The notes: generated by a model from the sequence alone, not told the origin. Counted from the first letter of the stretch, positions 17,874 to 27,537 are shown. The stretch: 64,000 nucleotides of DNA from Neptuniibacter sp048548695 (GCF_048548695.1 NZ_JBLYIF010000005.1), one strand, 5' to 3'. Numbers and translations: made by a program.

Positions 17874-18125
17874 ATGGCATTGATCATTACTGACGAATGC
17901 ATCAACTGTGATGTATGTGAGCCGGAATGCCCTAATGAGGCAATCTCTCCCGGTGACGAAATTTATGAAATTGACCCGGGCAAATGCACCGAGTGCGTTG
18001 GCCATTACGATACGCCACAGTGTGTGGAAGTATGTCCGGTTGACTGTATTCCTAAAGACCCGGATCACGTGGAAAGCGAAGTGCAGCTGATGGATAAGTA
18101 CAAACAGCTGACCGGTCAGGCATAA
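17874..18125 (+). CDS. 2[4Fe-4S] ferredoxin of the YfhL/Allochromatium type
   Basis: An 83-residue cytoplasmic ferredoxin. The first cluster motif is CINCDVCEPECP (C-x2-C-x2-C-x3-C). The second is C-x2-C-x8-C-x3-C (CTEC, then CVEVCPVDC), with the eight-residue insertion and C-terminal extension that mark the low-potential Allochromatium-type ferredoxins. Ribosome site GTGAGG lies about nine bases before the ATG. Probably co-transcribed with coaD and followed by a terminator. Physiological partners are unknown. Confidence 0.93.
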   Translation: MALIITDECINCDVCEPECPNEAISPGDEIYEIDPGKCTECVGHYDTPQCVEVCPVDCIPKDPDHVESEVQLMDKYKQLTGQA

Positions 18126-18144
18126 CGGCCCGCCCCAACCACAC

Positions 18145-18175
18145 AAAAAAGCCGATCATATGATCGGCTTTTTTA
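18145..18175. terminator. bidirectional terminator after the ferredoxin gene
   Basis: AAAAAAGCCGATCA and TGATCGGCTTTTTT form a long perfect stem with flanking A and T runs. It separates the ferredoxin gene from the convergent DUF501 gene. Confidence 0.9.
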
Positions 18176-18183
18176 TTGCCTTA

Positions 18184-18702
18184 TCAGCTCTCGCAGGCCA
18201 ACTGGTCCAGCTGAAACAGCTCATCCAGCCGCCGTCCAACCGCACTACCCGCCACTGTGTGAAACGCATATTGCATATGCAGACAACGAATCTTATCCCA
18301 GTGACGAATTCCGCCAATACCGTATTGGTCAAATAACGACGTGAAACCAAGCTCCGCAATCCGCTGCCGGTCCTGGCTGGTCATCAGTTGCCAGCGCAGA
18401 TCAACGTAGCGTTGCTGGTCTACCAAGTGTTCCGCCATGAAAGCGGCATCGCTCTGCAACGCCTGTTCTAATTGTTTAACGGCACCCGCAGTTTCAATCT
18501 CGGCGATGGCCTGGTACAGCTCACGACTGCTCAGCCAATACAGGGTTGGAAAAGGCTGGTCGTCCACCAACGAGCGCATCTGCAAAACCAGCGGTATCCC
18601 CGCCGTCGACGCCAGAGCAATACCGGCCAGACCACGAGGCTCGCGTCCCAGTTGCTGGCGGATAGTTTCAAACTGTTCAGCCGTTGGAGTAATCAGGCTC
18701 AT
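18184..18702 (-). CDS. DUF501 domain protein
   Basis: A 172-residue protein matching the DUF501 pattern: N-terminal QLGREPRGLAGIA, then QPFPTLYWLSSRELYQAIAEIE (two parts of the family core) and a C-terminal KIRCLHMQYAFHTVAG segment. The family is best known from actinobacteria, where it sits by enolase and exopolyphosphatase genes; its function is unknown. Here the start codon shares one base with the recG stop, so it is the last gene of oxyR-recG-DUF501. Confidence 0.7.
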   Translation of the reverse strand: MSLITPTAEQFETIRQQLGREPRGLAGIALASTAGIPLVLQMRSLVDDQPFPTLYWLSSRELYQAIAEIETAGAVKQLEQALQSDAAFMAEHLVDQQRYVDLRWQLMTSQDRQRIAELGFTSLFDQYGIGGIRHWDKIRCLHMQYAFHTVAGSAVGRRLDELFQLDQLACES

Positions 18703-20780
18703 CAGACATTGCCATAATGTTCTGCATGACCCAACCAGCGCTGGATCAATAGATCCACCTGTTCAGGCCACTGCTGCATAGGGTCTGCCAGGGTACGAAT
18801 ACGAGTCAGCAGATCCGCATCACGCTGCAGATCAGCCATGCGGAATTGCATCATGCCCGTCTGCCGGGTACCGAGCACTTCCCCGGGACCTCGCAACTCA
18901 AGATCTTTCTCGGCAATACGAAAACCATCACTGGTTTCACGCATCACACTTAAACGTTCACGCCCCTGGCGTGAGAGCGGCGCATGGTACATCAGAACAC
19001 AATGACTTTCGACTGAGCCACGACCAACTCGACCACGCAACTGGTGCAGCTGAGCCAGGCCAAGGCGCTCCGGGTTTTCAATAATCATCACACTGGCATT
19101 GGGTACATCCACGCCAACCTCAATCACCGTTGTCGCCACCAGCAGGTCCAGCTCCGCCTGCTTAAACGCCTGCATCACCGCAGCTTTTTCCGCCGGTTTC
19201 ATGCGTCCATGTACCAAACCGATACGCAATTCTGGCAAGCTTTCACGTAGCACCTCGGACGTCACTTCCGCGGCCTGACACTGCAACACCTCAGACTCTT
19301 CTATCAGAGTACAGACCCAGTAAACCTGCCGTTGTTCGGTACAGGCAGCACGGACCCGGGCGATAACCTGATCACGTCGACCATCGTCTATCACCACTGT
19401 ATTGACCGGTGTGCGCCCCGGCGGAAGTTCATCGATGACTGAACAATCCAGATCAGCATAGGCACTCATAGTCAGGGTCCGGGGAATTGGCGTTGCCGTC
19501 ATGATCAATTGGTGCGGCACCTGACCCTGCTGCCGGCCTTTCTCCCGCAATGACAAGCGCTGATGCACCCCGAACCGATGTTGTTCATCAATCACCACCA
19601 ACCCCAACCGGGCAAATATCACATCATCCTGAAACAAGGCATGGGTACCCACAACCACCTTGGCACGACCGGATTGAATCGCCTCCAGTTGTGCCTGACG
19701 CGCTTTGCCTTTTAACTTACCCGCCAACCAAGCAACCTCGATACCCAGCGGCTGAAGCCAGGTCCTGAAATTGATGAAGTGCTGTTCCGCAAGAATTTCT
19801 GTTGGGGCCATAATCGCAGCCTGGTAATCGTTTTCCACCGCCTGCAATGCGGCCAGAGCTGCCACCACGGTTTTACCCGAACCAACATCACCCTGTACCA
19901 AACGCAACATAGGGCTGGGTTGTGCCAAGTCGCGACCAATCTCCTCGGTCACCCGCTGCTGGGCAGCCGTCAGCGGAAACGGCAGCTGCTGCAGGTAAGC
20001 CCGCACCAGTTGCTGCGCAGGCGGCAACACCGGCGCGCCAATTTGCCGGGTTTGCTGGCGCAACTTCATCAGGGACAGGTGGTGCGCCAGCAGCTCCTCG
20101 AATGCCAGCCGGCGCTGGGCCGGATGCATACCCTCCAGCAACAGGTGTTGATCCGCATCCACCGGGGGGCGGTGCAGGTACAGCAACGCATCCCGCAACG
20201 CCGGGAACTGCCAGTTTCGCCGTAACGGCGCAGGAATCAGCTCTATAATTTCGCCGATTTCCAGCTGTGCAATCGTCTGCTGCAGCAAGCTACGCAAGCG
20301 TGCCTGATGCAGACCTTCAGTGGTTGGATATACCGGGGTTAGATATTCTTCAGCCGCCTGCAATTCATCATCGGCCACCCGGCTGTATTCCGGGTGTACC
20401 AGCTCCAGCCCGGCAGGCCCCGGCCTGACTTCGCCGAAACAGCGCAGGCGGCTGCCTGCCACCAGATTATTTTTCTGTGCTGCGGAAAAATGAAAAAACC
20501 GTAACGTGACGGAGCCGGTGCCATCCTGTAACCGGCATAACAGGCTACGACGGCGGCCATGCTGAATGTCACAGAGTTTAATTTCACCTTCAATGACACA
20601 CTCATCCCCCGGTCGCAAAGCCCCCAGCGGCACCACCCGGCTACGGTCCTGATAACGTAGCGGCAGATGAAACAACAGGTCCTGCAGGGTCGTGATACCC
20701 AGCCGCTCAAGCTTTAGCGACAGTGCGGCACCGACCCCTTTCAAACGACTAACAGGAATATCAGCAAGCGTCTGGCTCAT
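18702..20780 (-). CDS. recG: ATP-dependent DNA helicase RecG
   Basis: RecG remodels stalled replication forks and branched DNA. The 692-residue product has the wedge/OB domain in the first about 200 residues (ITTLQDLLFHLPLRYQDRS). Helicase motif I is QGDVGSGKTVVAALAAL, motif II VVIDEQHRFG and motif III MTATPIPRTL. The C-terminal lobe carries LLVATTVIEVGVDVPNA and QLHQLRGRVGRG. The ATG at 20780 (MSQTLADIPVSRLKG) overlaps the oxyR stop by four bases (ATGA) and was preferred to an extension to 20801 lying inside oxyR. The oxyR-recG order is shared with Pseudomonas. Confidence 0.97.
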   Translation of the reverse strand: MSQTLADIPVSRLKGVGAALSLKLERLGITTLQDLLFHLPLRYQDRSRVVPLGALRPGDECVIEGEIKLCDIQHGRRRSLLCRLQDGTGSVTLRFFHFSAAQKNNLVAGSRLRCFGEVRPGPAGLELVHPEYSRVADDELQAAEEYLTPVYPTTEGLHQARLRSLLQQTIAQLEIGEIIELIPAPLRRNWQFPALRDALLYLHRPPVDADQHLLLEGMHPAQRRLAFEELLAHHLSLMKLRQQTRQIGAPVLPPAQQLVRAYLQQLPFPLTAAQQRVTEEIGRDLAQPSPMLRLVQGDVGSGKTVVAALAALQAVENDYQAAIMAPTEILAEQHFINFRTWLQPLGIEVAWLAGKLKGKARQAQLEAIQSGRAKVVVGTHALFQDDVIFARLGLVVIDEQHRFGVHQRLSLREKGRQQGQVPHQLIMTATPIPRTLTMSAYADLDCSVIDELPPGRTPVNTVVIDDGRRDQVIARVRAACTEQRQVYWVCTLIEESEVLQCQAAEVTSEVLRESLPELRIGLVHGRMKPAEKAAVMQAFKQAELDLLVATTVIEVGVDVPNASVMIIENPERLGLAQLHQLRGRVGRGSVESHCVLMYHAPLSRQGRERLSVMRETSDGFRIAEKDLELRGPGEVLGTRQTGMMQFRMADLQRDADLLTRIRTLADPMQQWPEQVDLLIQRWLGHAEHYGNV

Positions 20781-21682
20781 GTCTCCTGAGCCAGCCCACA
20801 TTTACCAATCGCATTGATCAGCACATCAATCGCCTGAGGACGGGGGAAACTGGCACGCCAGGCAATTGCCACGGTGCGTTTTGGCCCGGGCGCCTTGAAT
20901 GGCCGAGAGACAACCAAGTCATTCTTTCGCTCTACCTGTAGTGCAGATACCGGTAATACCGAGCAACCCAGACCGGAACTGACCATCATGCGGATGGTTT
21001 CCAGTGAACTACCCTCGGTGATCGTGTGCTGGTCATGCAGGGTCTGGTTCAGAGTAGGACAGGACTCAAGTACCTGATCTCGGAAGCAGTGCCCTTCTCC
21101 CAGCAACAACAGCGGTGTCTCCGGCAGCAGTTCACTGTCAATCTCCTTACGATTGGCCCAAGGATGCTCTTTAGGCATCAGCATTTCGAAGGATTCGTCA
21201 TACAGCGGCCGGGTCACTATATCCGGTTCATTAAATGGCAATGCCAAGATCACCGCATCCAGCTCACCATTACGAATTTTAAGACGCAGGCTCTCTGTGA
21301 AATTTTCCTCTATATACAGCGGCATATGGGGTGCCAAGGCCTGCACCCGAGGAATCAGATGGGGAAACAAATAGGGACCGATGGTATAGATTGCACCAAC
21401 CCGTAACGGGCTTTTCAGCTGATCTTTACCCTCATGCGCCAACTCCTTAATGGTTTCCGCCTGCTCCAACACCCGTTGCGCCTGCTGCACCACCTTGGCA
21501 CCCACCGGTGTCACTCTGACAGAGTTCTTACTGCGCTCAAACAACGCAACACCCAATTCTTCCTCGAGTTTTTTAACCGCGATGGACAGGGTCGGCTGAC
21601 TGACGTAACACTTCTCGGCAGCATGACCAAAATGCTGCTCACGGGCCAGAGTTACAATGTAGCGCAGTTCGGTAAGAGTCAT
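20777..21682 (-). CDS. oxyR: hydrogen peroxide-sensing regulator OxyR
   Basis: A 301-residue LysR-family activator. The N-terminal HTH (HFGHAAEKCYVSQPTLSIAVK) is followed by the effector domain with the two redox cysteines nine residues apart in GHCFRDQVLESC. These correspond to Cys199 and Cys208 of E. coli OxyR, which form the peroxide-induced disulfide. Flanking residues (LLLLGEGHCFRDQ) are the OxyR form, so I am confident it is OxyR rather than another LysR protein. Coupled to recG. Expected targets include katG, present in this window at 36.9 kb. Confidence 0.95.
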   Translation of the reverse strand: MTLTELRYIVTLAREQHFGHAAEKCYVSQPTLSIAVKKLEEELGVALFERSKNSVRVTPVGAKVVQQAQRVLEQAETIKELAHEGKDQLKSPLRVGAIYTIGPYLFPHLIPRVQALAPHMPLYIEENFTESLRLKIRNGELDAVILALPFNEPDIVTRPLYDESFEMLMPKEHPWANRKEIDSELLPETPLLLLGEGHCFRDQVLESCPTLNQTLHDQHTITEGSSLETIRMMVSSGLGCSVLPVSALQVERKNDLVVSRPFKAPGPKRTVAIAWRASFPRPQAIDVLINAIGKCGLAQET

Positions 21683-21733
21683 TCCTGCAGTCCTTTGTTA
21701 TTATCGAGCGCTGAATTAGGTAGAGGTATAAAC

Positions 21734-22594
21734 ATGTCTGAATCACTGACCATTCTGATTGCCGGTTGTGGCGATGTGGGCACTACCCTGGGACGCCAGT
21801 TGGCTGCCGATGGCCATCGAGTGTATGGCTTGCGACGTGACATTAGCAAACTGCCGCCAGAGATTAAGGGCATCTCCGCAGACCTGTCTCAACCTGATAA
21901 ATTGAAACTATCACTCAGCATTCTGTCAAGCTGTGATCTGCTAGTTTATAGCGCGGCCACTTCGGCACCAGGGGAGGAGGGCTACCGCAGCGCCTATGTT
22001 GACGGTCCGCAGAACCTGTTAAGCGCCCTGCCGGTGACACCGAAACAGATATTCTTTACCTCGAGTACCGGCGTATATCATCAGGATAATCATGGTCTGG
22101 TGGATGAAACCAGCCCCTGCCAGCCCACCGGCTTTCGTGGTCAACTGATGCTGCAGGCGGAACAACAACTGCTGCAGCACTCCATTCCCGCTACCATTGT
22201 CCGCTTCAGTGGCATTTACGGCCCTGGCCGCAACCATCTACTGAGCAGCGTGTTAGCCGGCAAGGTAGCACCGGAGTCGCCAACACACTTCAGTAACCGC
22301 ATCCACCGGGATGATTGTGCCGGCGTACTACTACACCTTATCAACCGCTGGCGGCAGGGTCTGCCACTGGAAGAGATCTACCTGGCCAGTGATGATTGCC
22401 CGGTAAGCATGCAGGAAATTACCCACTGGCTGGCCAAGCAACTGAAGGTCACAGTGACTGAGCACCATCTGGCTCGGCGCGCCGGTAGCAAACGCTGCAG
22501 CAACGCGCGCCTCAAGGCCACTGGCTACGAATTCAAATTCCCGGATTACCGCACTGGCTACGCGCCCTTGCTGCCAGGCCCCACAGAGCCCTGA
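21734..22594 (+). CDS. NAD(P)-dependent epimerase/dehydratase-like protein (YeeZ type)
   Basis: A 286-residue atypical extended SDR protein. The dinucleotide-binding turn is GCGDVGTTLGRQL at the N-terminus. The active-site region reads FTSSTGVYHQDNHGLVDE, and SGIYGPGRN is typical of the YeeZ/SDR family of unknown substrate. The catalytic YxxxK of classical SDRs is not clearly present (FRGQLMLQAEQQLL stands in its place). The ATG at 21734 has TAGAGG upstream; the longer frame beginning at 21434 lies inside oxyR on the other strand and was rejected. Divergent from oxyR. Confidence 0.82.
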   Translation: MSESLTILIAGCGDVGTTLGRQLAADGHRVYGLRRDISKLPPEIKGISADLSQPDKLKLSLSILSSCDLLVYSAATSAPGEEGYRSAYVDGPQNLLSALPVTPKQIFFTSSTGVYHQDNHGLVDETSPCQPTGFRGQLMLQAEQQLLQHSIPATIVRFSGIYGPGRNHLLSSVLAGKVAPESPTHFSNRIHRDDCAGVLLHLINRWRQGLPLEEIYLASDDCPVSMQEITHWLAKQLKVTVTEHHLARRAGSKRCSNARLKATGYEFKFPDYRTGYAPLLPGPTEP

Positions 22595-24781
22595 TCACTT
22601 GGCGTAAGTATCCAGCAGATATTGCTGCGCAGAGAAGGCCTCTTCACCCTCGCCGGGCTTGCTCTGGATATAGCTACCATCGGCATGCAGCTCCCAACTT
22701 TCACAGTTATCCTGCATATAGCAATCGAGTTCTTTCTTGATACGCTCAGCATGCTTGCCGGTCAATTGAAAGCCGGTTTCTACCCGGTGCAGCATATTAC
22801 GTTCCATCCAGTCTGCACTGGAGCAGAACACCTCCGGCTTGCCGTTATTACCGAAGAAATACACCCGGGTGTGCTCCAGAAAACGGCCGATGATGGAGCG
22901 CACCCGAATATTATCTGACAATCCGGAAATACCTGGTCTTAAACGGCACATACCCCGAATGATCAGCTCCACCTTGACCCCGGCAGCCGATGCTTCATAC
23001 AGCGCCCGAATCATCTTCGGCTCAGTCAGTCCGTTAACCTTGACCATGACATGCCCCGGCTTACCCGCCTTGGCCAGTTCAGTTTCGCGGCGCACTAACT
23101 CAATCATGCGGCTGTACAGGGTAAACGGCGCGGTGAGCAAGCGTTTCAGTTTCTGGATCTTGCCCATTCCGGTCAACTGCTGGAAGACTTTGTGCACATC
23201 TTCACCAATATCCTGATCCCGGGTGAGAAAGCTGTAGTCGGTATATAAACGAGCCGTACCTGAGTGGTAGTTACCGGTACCCAGATGAGAGTACCGCACC
23301 AGTTCATTACCCTCTTCACGCACAATCAGCATTGCTTTGGCATGGCACTTGTAACCAACCACGCCATATACCACCAGGCAGCCGGCCTCCTGCAGTCTGG
23401 ATGCTAGATGCAGATTGCTCTCTTCATCAAACCGGGCCCGCAGTTCAATAACTACCGTCACCTCTTTACCAGAGCGGGCGGCTTCCACCAGTGCATTGAC
23501 GATGTCGGATTTCACCCCGGTACGGTACAGCGTCTGTTTGATCGCCACCACATCCGGGTCTTTAGCGGCCTGGCGCAGCAGATCAACCACCGGCGTAAAC
23601 GATTGAAACGGATGCAGCAGCAACATATCCGCCTGTTTCAGCGCATCAAACACCGTATCCGAGGCTTTCAACTTACCCGGCACACCGGGCGAAAATGGTT
23701 TCCAGCGCAGCTCATTGCGCTCCACCAGCTCACGCACCGCCATCAGTCGGGTCAGATTTACCGGGCCGTCTACCCGGTAAGTCTGGCTTTCGTCGAGTTT
23801 GAATTCCCGCTGCAGGAAGCCAATCAGCTCTTCTGGTGTCCGGTTATCCACTTCCAGTCGCACCGCATCACCAAATTTCCGTGAGTGCAGCTCACCCCGC
23901 AGGGTATTGGCCAGATCCTCGACCTCTTCCACATCAAAGCTCATATCAGCATTACGGGTGATACGAAACTGGAAACAGCCCTTCACCGTCATACCGGGGA
24001 ACAGCTCTTCCGCAAACTCATGGATGATGGAGGAGAGGAAAATCAAGTTATCACCGCCCTCACACAGTTCATCCGGCAGGCGTATCAACCGAGGCAAGGA
24101 GCGCGGAGCTGGGATAATTGCTAACCCGGTTTGGCGGCCAAAAGCATCTTTGCCATCCAGCTCGACGATAAAGTTCAGGCTTTTGTTGACCAGCCGGGGG
24201 AAGGGGTGAGAAGGATCAAGCCCTACCGGGCTGATCACCGGTACGACTTTTTCCTGAAAATATTTACTGACCCAATCACGCTGCGCGTCAGTCCAGTCAC
24301 GCCGACGCAAAAAGTGAATCTGCTGCAGCTCCATGGCCGGGAACAGAATTTCATTGAGGATTTTATACTGGCGATCGACGGTAGCATGGCAAATCTCACT
24401 GATCCGCTCCAACACCTTCTTCGGGTGCATAGCATCTGGACCCACCACTTCACGGCCATACTTGAGCTGGGTGATCTGTTCGGCGACCCGAATTTCAAAG
24501 AATTCGTCCAGGTTACTGGAGAAGATCAACAGGAACATCAGCCGTTCAAGCAGCGGATGCTTCTCCTCCAGCGCCTGTTCCAGCACCCGGATATTAAACT
24601 GCAGATGACTCAGTTCGCGGTTGATATAAAGCTCTGCTGCCTTCAGGTCTACCGGCGCTTCTTCCACCTCCTGTTCGGTGATGGATACCACTTCACGGCT
24701 TTCCAGCAGTGCGGCAGCCGCAGCATTTGGATCAAGCTCACCAGACTCATGACTGAGTGATTCAGAGGTTACTTCTGTCAT
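22595..24781 (-). CDS. ppk1: polyphosphate kinase 1
   Basis: PPK1 polymerises the gamma-phosphate of ATP into inorganic polyphosphate at the membrane. The 728-residue protein has the N-terminal helical domain (INRELSHLQFNIRVLEQA). The two phospholipase D-like catalytic domains follow. The autophosphorylated His lies in YSHLGTGNYHSGTARLYTD, with DPDVVAIKQTLYRTG and VKVNGLTEPKMIRALYEA around it. About 45 extra acidic residues precede the family N-terminus. It lies 42 bp after hemB on the same strand, the same pair as in Pseudomonas. Confidence 0.97.
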   Translation of the reverse strand: MTEVTSESLSHESGELDPNAAAAALLESREVVSITEQEVEEAPVDLKAAELYINRELSHLQFNIRVLEQALEEKHPLLERLMFLLIFSSNLDEFFEIRVAEQITQLKYGREVVGPDAMHPKKVLERISEICHATVDRQYKILNEILFPAMELQQIHFLRRRDWTDAQRDWVSKYFQEKVVPVISPVGLDPSHPFPRLVNKSLNFIVELDGKDAFGRQTGLAIIPAPRSLPRLIRLPDELCEGGDNLIFLSSIIHEFAEELFPGMTVKGCFQFRITRNADMSFDVEEVEDLANTLRGELHSRKFGDAVRLEVDNRTPEELIGFLQREFKLDESQTYRVDGPVNLTRLMAVRELVERNELRWKPFSPGVPGKLKASDTVFDALKQADMLLLHPFQSFTPVVDLLRQAAKDPDVVAIKQTLYRTGVKSDIVNALVEAARSGKEVTVVIELRARFDEESNLHLASRLQEAGCLVVYGVVGYKCHAKAMLIVREEGNELVRYSHLGTGNYHSGTARLYTDYSFLTRDQDIGEDVHKVFQQLTGMGKIQKLKRLLTAPFTLYSRMIELVRRETELAKAGKPGHVMVKVNGLTEPKMIRALYEASAAGVKVELIIRGMCRLRPGISGLSDNIRVRSIIGRFLEHTRVYFFGNNGKPEVFCSSADWMERNMLHRVETGFQLTGKHAERIKKELDCYMQDNCESWELHADGSYIQSKPGEGEEAFSAQQYLLDTYAK

Positions 24782-24823
24782 CTGCGTTTTCTGCCAGTTA
24801 TGTTGGCGCTCAACGCCAACCGG

Positions 24824-25840
24824 TTATTGGTTTAGTAGCTGTGCAACATCCTTAGCAAAATAGGTCAGGATGCCATCAGCACCGGCGCGTTTAAACGCCA
24901 ATAGCGATTCCAGCATAACGCTGTCCTTATCTAGCCAGCCATTCTGAAACGCCGCCATATGCATGGCATATTCACCGCTCACCTGATACACATAGGTGGG
25001 CGCTTTAAGTTCATCTTTCACCCGACGCACGATATCCAGGTAAGGCATGCCCGGCTTTACCATCACCATATCTGCACCCTCTGCCAAATCCAGTGCTACC
25101 TCATGCAGGGCTTCATCACTGTTGGCCGGGTCCATCTGGTAGCTGTACTTATTGCTCTTACCTAAATTCCCGGCAGAACCCACTGCATCGCGGAATGGGC
25201 CATAGTAAGCACTAGCATACTTAGCCGAATACGCCATGATTAATGTGTTGACAAAACCATGCCCTTCCAGCTCATCGCGAATACCGGCAATTCGACCATC
25301 CATCATGTCACTGGGTGCCACGATATCGGCACCCGCTTCGGCATGAGAGACGGCCTGTTTAATCAGCGTATCAACAGTACGATCATTCAGCACATAACCC
25401 GAGTCATCAATGATCCCGTCCTGACCGTGGGTAGTAAACGGGTCCAGCGCCACATCGGTCATCACACCCATGTCGGGACAGGCGTCTTTGATTGCCTTAA
25501 CCGCACGCTGGGCAAGACCCTCCGGGTTGTAGGCTTCTTCGGCAAATTCCGATTTAGCACTGCCCGGGGTCACCGGAAATAACGCCATCGCCGGAACACC
25601 CAGGCTAACCAACAGTTTGGCTTCTTGCACCAGCAGATCTATGCTCATACGTTGTACGCCCGGCATAGAAGCAACCTGTTCAGTGGCGTTTTCACCTTCT
25701 ATGACAAACACTGGATAGATCAGATCGTCCGGGCTGAGTTGACTCTCGCGCATCAGGCGACGGGAAAAATCATTGGCTCGCATACGGCGCATCCGGGTTT
25801 CCGGATAAAAACGCTGGCTGTTATTAAAGGACACAGGCAC
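24824..25840 (-). CDS. hemB: delta-aminolevulinic acid dehydratase (porphobilinogen synthase)
   Basis: HemB condenses two 5-aminolevulinate molecules into porphobilinogen for haem and sirohaem. The 338-residue product carries the Schiff-base lysines in SAKYASAYYGPFRDA and MVMVKPGMPYLD. In the active-site metal loop the sequence is DVALDPFTTHGQDG, with Asp and no Cys cluster; this is the magnesium-dependent Pseudomonas type rather than the zinc type. The start is GTG: either 25840 or the GTG two codons later, which has the better spacing from AGGGAG. Haem supply is relevant to the haem-rich cluster at 48-54 kb, though not linked to it. Confidence 0.96.
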   Translation of the reverse strand: MPVSFNNSQRFYPETRMRRMRANDFSRRLMRESQLSPDDLIYPVFVIEGENATEQVASMPGVQRMSIDLLVQEAKLLVSLGVPAMALFPVTPGSAKSEFAEEAYNPEGLAQRAVKAIKDACPDMGVMTDVALDPFTTHGQDGIIDDSGYVLNDRTVDTLIKQAVSHAEAGADIVAPSDMMDGRIAGIRDELEGHGFVNTLIMAYSAKYASAYYGPFRDAVGSAGNLGKSNKYSYQMDPANSDEALHEVALDLAEGADMVMVKPGMPYLDIVRRVKDELKAPTYVYQVSGEYAMHMAAFQNGWLDKDSVMLESLLAFKRAGADGILTYFAKDVAQLLNQ

Positions 25841-26010
25841 TCCCTATTTTGGGCAGAATTAAACAAAACCTTGATGACCGTTTCATGACGGCAATCGACT
25901 TTATGCGCGTAGCGCGGGAAAACATCTTATCGTACTCTTTCTTGGTGTAATTATGACACGGAACATCGCTTTGCGGGATTTCGGTCAGACGGACTAGGGA
26001 CAATAAAACA

Positions 26011-26664
26011 ATGAAAAAAGTTGCTGTAATACTATCTGGTTGCGGCGTATATGACGGCTCTGAGATATATGAAACGGTTCTGACCCTGCTGCATTTAAGT
26101 CAGGCGGGGGTAAAATACCAGTGTATAGCACCCAATATTGACCAACTTCATGTCGTCAACCACGCCTCCGGCCAACCGGAACCTGATGCTGAGCGCAATG
26201 TGCTACAAGAGGCGGCAAGGCTGGCCCGCGGTGAGATTATTGATCTGGCTGAAGCCGATCCGGATGACTACGACGCAGTCATTATTCCAGGCGGTTTTGG
26301 TGCCGCCAAAAACCTTTCCAACTTCGCCCTGAAGGGGGCTGAAGCACAGGTCGACCCAGCCGTGCAGGCTTTCACCAAAACCGTGCATAGAGCAGGCAAA
26401 CCCATTGGCCTCATCTGCATTGCCCCGGCACTGACACCACTTTTGGTGGGTAAAGGTATAACCTGCACCGTAGGCAACGACGCTGGTGTCGCCACGGCCA
26501 TTATGCATATGGGCGGCAAGCATAAGTTATGCGCTGTTGACGACATCGTGATCGATAGTGAGCATAAGGTGGTAACAACACCGGCTTACATGCTGGCGGG
26601 CTCCATAGCCGAAGCGGATATCGGTATCAGCAAACTGGTACAGGCCATACTCGACATGATTTGA
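26011..26664 (+). CDS. elbB: ElbB-type glyoxalase-like DJ-1/PfpI protein
   Basis: A 217-residue DJ-1/PfpI superfamily protein named for its link to isoprenoid synthesis in E. coli. It shows the ElbB N-terminus VILSGCGVYDGSEIYE, the acidic residue region DAVIIPGGFGAAKNLS and the nucleophile elbow Cys in PIGLICIAPAL. ElbB homologues have glyoxalase III-like activity; the physiological substrate is uncertain. Single gene, divergent from hemB and convergent with hisF. Confidence 0.92.
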   Translation: MKKVAVILSGCGVYDGSEIYETVLTLLHLSQAGVKYQCIAPNIDQLHVVNHASGQPEPDAERNVLQEAARLARGEIIDLAEADPDDYDAVIIPGGFGAAKNLSNFALKGAEAQVDPAVQAFTKTVHRAGKPIGLICIAPALTPLLVGKGITCTVGNDAGVATAIMHMGGKHKLCAVDDIVIDSEHKVVTTPAYMLAGSIAEADIGISKLVQAILDMI

Positions 26665-26717
26665 GGCCAACCGAGATAGAGGGTCTGCAAATTATTGCGA
26701 TACGCCACGTTAGCGGA

Positions 26718-26745
26718 CTAAAAAAGGCCGTCTTTGACGGCCTTT
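26718..26745 (-). terminator. intrinsic terminator of the his unit
   Basis: GGCCGTC (26726-26732) and GACGGCC (26736-26742) form a seven-pair stem with a three-base loop. On the minus strand it is followed by six T, placed just after the hisF stop. Confidence 0.88.
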
Positions 26746-26763
26746 GGCTTACTCGTTAATGTT

Positions 26764-27537
26764 TTACAACCGCACTTCAATGCCACGTTCACGCATATAA
26801 GCCTTAGCCTGCGGAATAGTGTATTCATTAAAGTGAAAGATTGAAGCTGCCAACACAGCATCCGCTTTACCGGCAATACAGCCATCCACCAGGTGATCCA
26901 GATTACCCACCCCTCCCGAGGCAATCACCGGCACCGTGACGGCGTCACTTATGGCCCGGGTCAATTGGATGTCATAGCCTTTTTTCACCCCATCCTGATC
27001 CATCGAGGTCAGCAGAATCTCCCCGGCACCCAGCGCAACCATTTTACGCGCCCACTCCACTGCATCAATGCCGGTGGGTTTACGACCGCCATGGGTGAAA
27101 ATCTCCCAACGATTGGTTTCACCCTCAGACGAAACCTTCTTGGCATCAATTGCCACCACGATGCACTGAGAACCAAAACGCTCGGCAGCTTCACGGACGA
27201 AGTCAGGGTTGGTTACCGCCGCAGAATTAATGGATACCTTATCAGCACCGGCATTCAGCATGGTGCGAATATCCTCACAGCTACGGATGCCGCCCCCCAC
27301 TGTCAGTGGGATAAACACCTGGGAAGCCATGCGTTCCACTGTTTCCACCATGGTGTCACGGCCCTCATGGGTCGCTGTAATATCGAGGAAGGTGATCTCA
27401 TCAGCACCCTGTTCATCGTACCGACGGGCAACCTCCACCGGGTCACCGGCATCCCGGATATCGACGAAGTTAACGCCTTTAACTACCCGGCCGTTTTCCA
27501 CATCCAGACAGGGAATGATGCGTTTTGCCAGCGCCAT
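26764..27537 (-). CDS. hisF: imidazole glycerol phosphate synthase cyclase subunit
   Basis: HisF joins the ammonia delivered by HisH with PRFAR to give imidazole glycerol phosphate and AICAR. The 257-residue beta/alpha barrel has the catalytic aspartates in IPCLDVENGRVVKG (Asp11 in the E. coli enzyme) and VVAIDAKKV, and phosphate loops TVGGGIRS and IASGGVGN. It is a typical HisF with no sign of fusion. The ribosome site AGAGG precedes the ATG. Only 38 bp separate it from hisH, so hisA, which usually lies between them, is absent here. Confidence 0.97.
   Translation of the reverse strand: MALAKRIIPCLDVENGRVVKGVNFVDIRDAGDPVEVARRYDEQGADEITFLDITATHEGRDTMVETVERMASQVFIPLTVGGGIRSCEDIRTMLNAGADKVSINSAAVTNPDFVREAAERFGSQCIVVAIDAKKVSSEGETNRWEIFTHGGRKPTGIDAVEWARKMVALGAGEILLTSMDQDGVKKGYDIQLTRAISDAVTVPVIASGGVGNLDHLVDGCIAGKADAVLAASIFHFNEYTIPQAKAYMRERGIEVRL

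Noticed and set aside
19922..20248. 108-residue Ala/Pro-rich plus-strand ORF
   Set aside because: Antisense shadow of recG; composition reflects the GC-rich third codon positions of the real gene.
21434..21733. 100-residue N-terminal extension of the SDR protein
   Set aside because: It lies wholly within oxyR on the opposite strand and lacks family similarity; the ATG at 21734 begins the nucleotide-binding fold.
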